Positions 7,639 to 9,730 of a DNA stretch of 9,730 nucleotides are shown in pieces; position 1 is the first letter of the stretch; each line of letters opens with the position of its first letter. The notes under the pieces were generated by a model, which saw only the letters and a list, made by a program, of their open reading frames with translations, had not been told where the DNA came from and made no database searches. Origin of the DNA: Halanaerobiaceae bacterium (GTDB lineage: Bacteria > Bacillota > Halanaerobiia > Halanaerobiales > DTU029); NCBI GenBank assembly GCA_012521855.1, contig JAAYLO010000360.1, positions 1-9,730 of the forward strand, written 5' to 3'. The position numbers and the translations under genes are program-made.

Positions 7639-7668
7639 ATACCCTGATAGGATCTCCCACCAGGGTAT
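7639..7668 (-). terminator. Hairpin between the S55 and tamB genes; possible partial terminator
   Basis: Perfect 8-bp arms ATACCCTG and CAGGGTAT enclose a 14-base loop. It lies about 31 bp after the S55 stop codon on the transcribed strand. The bases following it (TTCCATTAAATA on the minus strand) are only moderately T-rich, and the loop is large, so it is not a textbook intrinsic terminator. It may attenuate read-through into tamB, act as an mRNA processing or stability element, or be a protein-binding dyad. Confidence 0.45.
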
Positions 7669-7699
7669 ATAAGTAAAACTTCTGCTCAAAAAAACATCT

Positions 7700-9529
7700 T
7701 CAATTGTCAGCAGCTCCAGTATCTTCTGATTCAGGTTCTTCCCCTTCTATATTTATATCTATAAAAAGGCTCCCTTCCATTACATATTCTGTAGTTTCCA
7801 GAAGCTTTATTTCAGAACTTGCTTCTTCCTCATCATCCTTAATTCTATATTTGCTATGTGATGCTTTTTCTGTACTCTGGGCATCACCAACTTCTATAAT
7901 ATCATCTCTGCCGATATCATCTTTCTCTTTATCAATATCTCCTTCATTTTCTCCAATAGCTTCTTCCTTTTCTGATGAATAGGGGGGATAAAGCTGTAAA
8001 ATAAGATCATTGTTTTTCGGTCTGGCCAGATAATCTTCCAGAATGGAATCCAGATCTGTATATCCTTCTACAATAGCATAGTTTTCCTCTGCATTTTTTT
8101 CTTCCGGAATGGTCTGATATGAAGTAAAAGTAGCTCCTCCCTCAATAGCTAAAGTAGCACTTCCGGTTTTTATGTCATCAGGTAATTTTAGAGAAACCAG
8201 CTTCACTATTGGTTCAGATCGATAAGGGAGTAAGGTAATTTCTACATCAAGGGTATCACCAGGCTCAATTTTCTTATTTAAAACCCTCGCTTCCTGAATC
8301 AGGGCAACATTATCCTGATTACTGATTTCTACATCCAGTTTTATATCTATTAAACTGACTTTCTGATAGGGATTCCTGTTTATTATATCAAACAATTCAT
8401 ATACTTCATATAAGGCTGCTGCAGCAATATCATTCCTGCTGTAAAACATATTACTCCGTTCTATTCCGAGATCTGGTAAGCCTTTTCCGGTAATCTTCAG
8501 CTTAACATCAGCTGTACCTTTTCCTATCCTGTCAAGGGTTGAATCCAGGGCCTGTAAAGAAATATCAACAATTAATGAAGTTAAAATATCCTCATCTTTC
8601 ACTAACTGTACACTGACGGTATTACTCTGCTTCCTGTCCAGGTCAGATGCCTTTATTGTCAGGGGAATAATCTTGGGATATTTGTTTAGTCTACCGGCTA
8701 TTCCGGCACCCCGGTCAATGGTAACTGACCCGATCAATTCATCGGTAACAGTACCCAGTTTAAAGGGGCTGTCTAAACCTGGAATGATTGAGTTTATATA
8801 AGCCCTGCTGAAAAGATAATCTACATCCCCTTTATTTGTAAAAGGATGTCCAAAAGCAATAAATTGCTCATTCTCCTTATAAGTTAAGGTACCAATGGCT
8901 GCAATATTAATGTCTCCCCTTACTAACTGCAGCCCTACAGCACTTCCTTCTTCAAGGGGTTCAGCAGTAGAAGGCGCCATGCCGATGCTTCCGGCCTGCA
9001 AAACCTGAAATCCCATGTCCTCAAACTTGCTCTTTAATCTGAGAAAAGATCTGCCATTCATGCCGCTGATAAAAAGAGGGGTCTTGAGCTGGATATTCGT
9101 ATATTCATCACTATTTCCGGTATCTTGATTTTCATCTGCATAATCCAGCAGTTTAAGCATATCTTCAATTGGAGTTATCATTCCATAACGATGATCACTA
9201 AATGTCCATCCATAAGCAATTGCACCAATCAGTTTTCCATCCACATAAACCGGACTGCCGCTCATCCCGGAGGCAATTCCGCCAAGCTCTTCTATTTTCT
9301 CACCACCAGCTTTAAATAAAATCAGCTTCTTATTTAAACCTTCCTTGACTATATCGATTATCTCCACAGGAAATTCTTCCACTTTATAACCCTGAAAAAC
9401 AGTCCGGGCTGTACCTGCCATTCCAGGTTTTATCTCATCCAATGTCATTATATTACGGGCATTTGCGGTTATTGAAAAAAACAAGACAGCTGACAAAATA
9501 AACAAAATCAAAGCTTTTTTATATTTCAA
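7700..9529 (-). CDS. Secreted S55 (SpoIVB-type) serine peptidase homologue
   Basis: A 609-aa exported protein related to the SpoIVB peptidase family (MEROPS S55). It has a signal peptide at 1-24 (ANA cleavage site). A serine-nucleophile segment at about 32-128 follows: EIKPGMAGTARTVFQGYKVE, then GGIASGMSGSPVYVDGKLIG with Ser90 in GMSGSP, then GMITPIEDML. A second segment at about 208-290 carries FIAFGHPF with His228 and IDRGAGIAGRL, matching the histidine region of SpoIVB. A predicted beta-rich C-terminal half holds a PGDTLDVEITLLPYRSEP element (about 423-440), an ARPKNNDLILQLYPP segment (about 502-516), a strongly acidic Ser/Glu/Asp-rich linker at 518-572 and a final beta element near 583-594. 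SpoIVB is about 425 aa and has these halves in the opposite order. TTG at 9529 is chosen because AAAGGA lies nine bases upstream; a TTG three codons earlier directly abuts that site. It follows mreB by 25 bp. The substrate is unknown, and peptidase activity is inferred. Confidence 0.85.
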   Translation of the reverse strand: MKYKKALILFILSAVLFFSITANARNIMTLDEIKPGMAGTARTVFQGYKVEEFPVEIIDIVKEGLNKKLILFKAGGEKIEELGGIASGMSGSPVYVDGKLIGAIAYGWTFSDHRYGMITPIEDMLKLLDYADENQDTGNSDEYTNIQLKTPLFISGMNGRSFLRLKSKFEDMGFQVLQAGSIGMAPSTAEPLEEGSAVGLQLVRGDINIAAIGTLTYKENEQFIAFGHPFTNKGDVDYLFSRAYINSIIPGLDSPFKLGTVTDELIGSVTIDRGAGIAGRLNKYPKIIPLTIKASDLDRKQSNTVSVQLVKDEDILTSLIVDISLQALDSTLDRIGKGTADVKLKITGKGLPDLGIERSNMFYSRNDIAAAALYEVYELFDIINRNPYQKVSLIDIKLDVEISNQDNVALIQEARVLNKKIEPGDTLDVEITLLPYRSEPIVKLVSLKLPDDIKTGSATLAIEGGATFTSYQTIPEEKNAEENYAIVEGYTDLDSILEDYLARPKNNDLILQLYPPYSSEKEEAIGENEGDIDKEKDDIGRDDIIEVGDAQSTEKASHSKYRIKDDEEEASSEIKLLETTEYVMEGSLFIDINIEGEEPESEDTGAADN

Positions 9530-9538
9530 AATACCCAA

Positions 9539-9544
9539 TCCTTT
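9539..9544 (-). promoter_or_regulatory. Ribosome binding site deciding the TTG start of the S55 gene
   Basis: AAAGGA on the minus strand. It touches the in-frame TTG at 9538-9536 with no spacer, which would prevent initiation there, but sits nine bases before the TTG at 9529-9527. The resulting N-terminus, MKYKKALILFIL, is a normal signal-peptide start. Confidence 0.6.
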
Positions 9545-9554
9545 CTATATACAA

Positions 9555-9730
9555 TTAATGTTTAAAGCCAGGTCCTTCATTTGTTATAAGTACATCTGCC
9601 AGTTTATCCATTTCTTCCAGTGCATGTCCTGTCCCTCTGGCTACACATGTAAGGGGGTCATCAGCCAGAAATACCGGGATTTCTGTCTCTTTACTTAATA
9701 GTTTTGTAAATCCTTTTAATAAGGCTCCTC
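9555..9730 (-). CDS. mreB: MreB/Mbl actin-like cell-shape protein, C-terminal end (runs in from outside)
   Basis: The last 58 codons of a gene entering from the right edge. The translated tail has GALLKGFTKLLSKET, IPVFLADDPLTCVARGTG and HALEEMDKL. This is the conserved C-terminal subdomain of the MreB/Mbl family (pattern GGALL-x-G, I-P-V-x-x-A-D-D-P-L-x-x-V-A-x-G-T-G). It ends LITNEGPGFKH and stops with TAA at 9557-9555. MreB forms membrane-associated filaments that position peptidoglycan synthesis along the cell length. Which paralogue (MreB, Mbl or MreBH) cannot be told from the tail. It is 25 bp upstream of the S55 gene, so it is probably the leading visible gene of the same transcript. 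Confidence 0.88.
   Translation of the reverse strand, partial: GALLKGFTKLLSKETEIPVFLADDPLTCVARGTGHALEEMDKLADVLITNEGPGFKH

Noticed and set aside
7671..7681. AAGT-AAA-ACTT mini-palindrome downstream of the S55 gene
   Set aside because: Four-base arms in AT-rich DNA are expected by chance; not adjacent to any other regulatory signal except the nearby hairpin.
7704..9319. Plus-strand open frames opposite the S55 gene
   Set aside because: The Ser-rich frame at 7704-7982 is simply the complement of the acidic Glu/Asp-rich segment. The one at 9125-9319 lies over the conserved catalytic segment of the S55 protein.
1..9730. Mobile elements, CRISPR arrays, tRNA/rRNA genes and attachment sites
   Set aside because: No transposase or integrase frames, no spaced direct repeats, no cloverleaf-like segment and no change in gene style across the window; it reads as a vertically inherited core envelope cluster.

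Overview
The window comes from a diderm (outer-membrane-bearing) Firmicute, most likely of the order Halanaerobiales. This is inferred from three things: AT-rich DNA with strong Firmicutes-type GGAGG ribosome binding sites; an S55 (SpoIVB-family) peptidase, a family typical of spore-formers and their relatives; and genuine outer-membrane biogenesis genes (a BamA/Omp85 protein, TamB and OmpH/Skp) in the same cluster. The genus cannot be fixed from the sequence alone.

All recognised genes lie on the minus strand, so they read from high to low coordinates: end of mreB/mbl (9730-9555), S55-type secreted peptidase (9529-7700), tamB (7555-3119), a sigma-70 family factor (3102-2515), a small one-helix membrane protein (2340-1957), bamA (1939-260), and the start of ompH/skp (216, running off the window at 1). 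Gaps are short (16 to 43 bp) except at two places. The 144 bp plus between S55 and tamB carries an 8-bp-stem hairpin. The 174 bp between the sigma gene and the small membrane-protein gene carries promoter-like boxes and several small inverted repeats. No gene-free stretch exceeds 300 bp, and no RNA gene, CRISPR array, insertion sequence or convincing plus-strand gene was seen.

Functionally the window joins cell-shape control (MreB) to outer-membrane assembly. OmpH/Skp chaperones unfolded outer-membrane proteins across the periplasm, BamA folds them into the membrane, and TamB is an inner-membrane-anchored periplasmic bridge protein. No separate TamA is visible here, so the short BamA may serve both BamA-like and TamA-like roles. 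The S55 protein and the sigma factor are candidate regulators of this envelope system.

Four points deserve most attention. The S55 protein has its serine segment before its GH segment, the reverse of SpoIVB. A sigma factor lacking region 3 sits inside the outer-membrane gene cluster. An unrecognised bitopic membrane protein lies immediately before bamA. The intergenic region before that protein has an operator-like dyad overlapping a promoter candidate. Several starts were moved to internal TTG, GTG or ATG codons because only these have well-spaced Shine-Dalgarno sequences.
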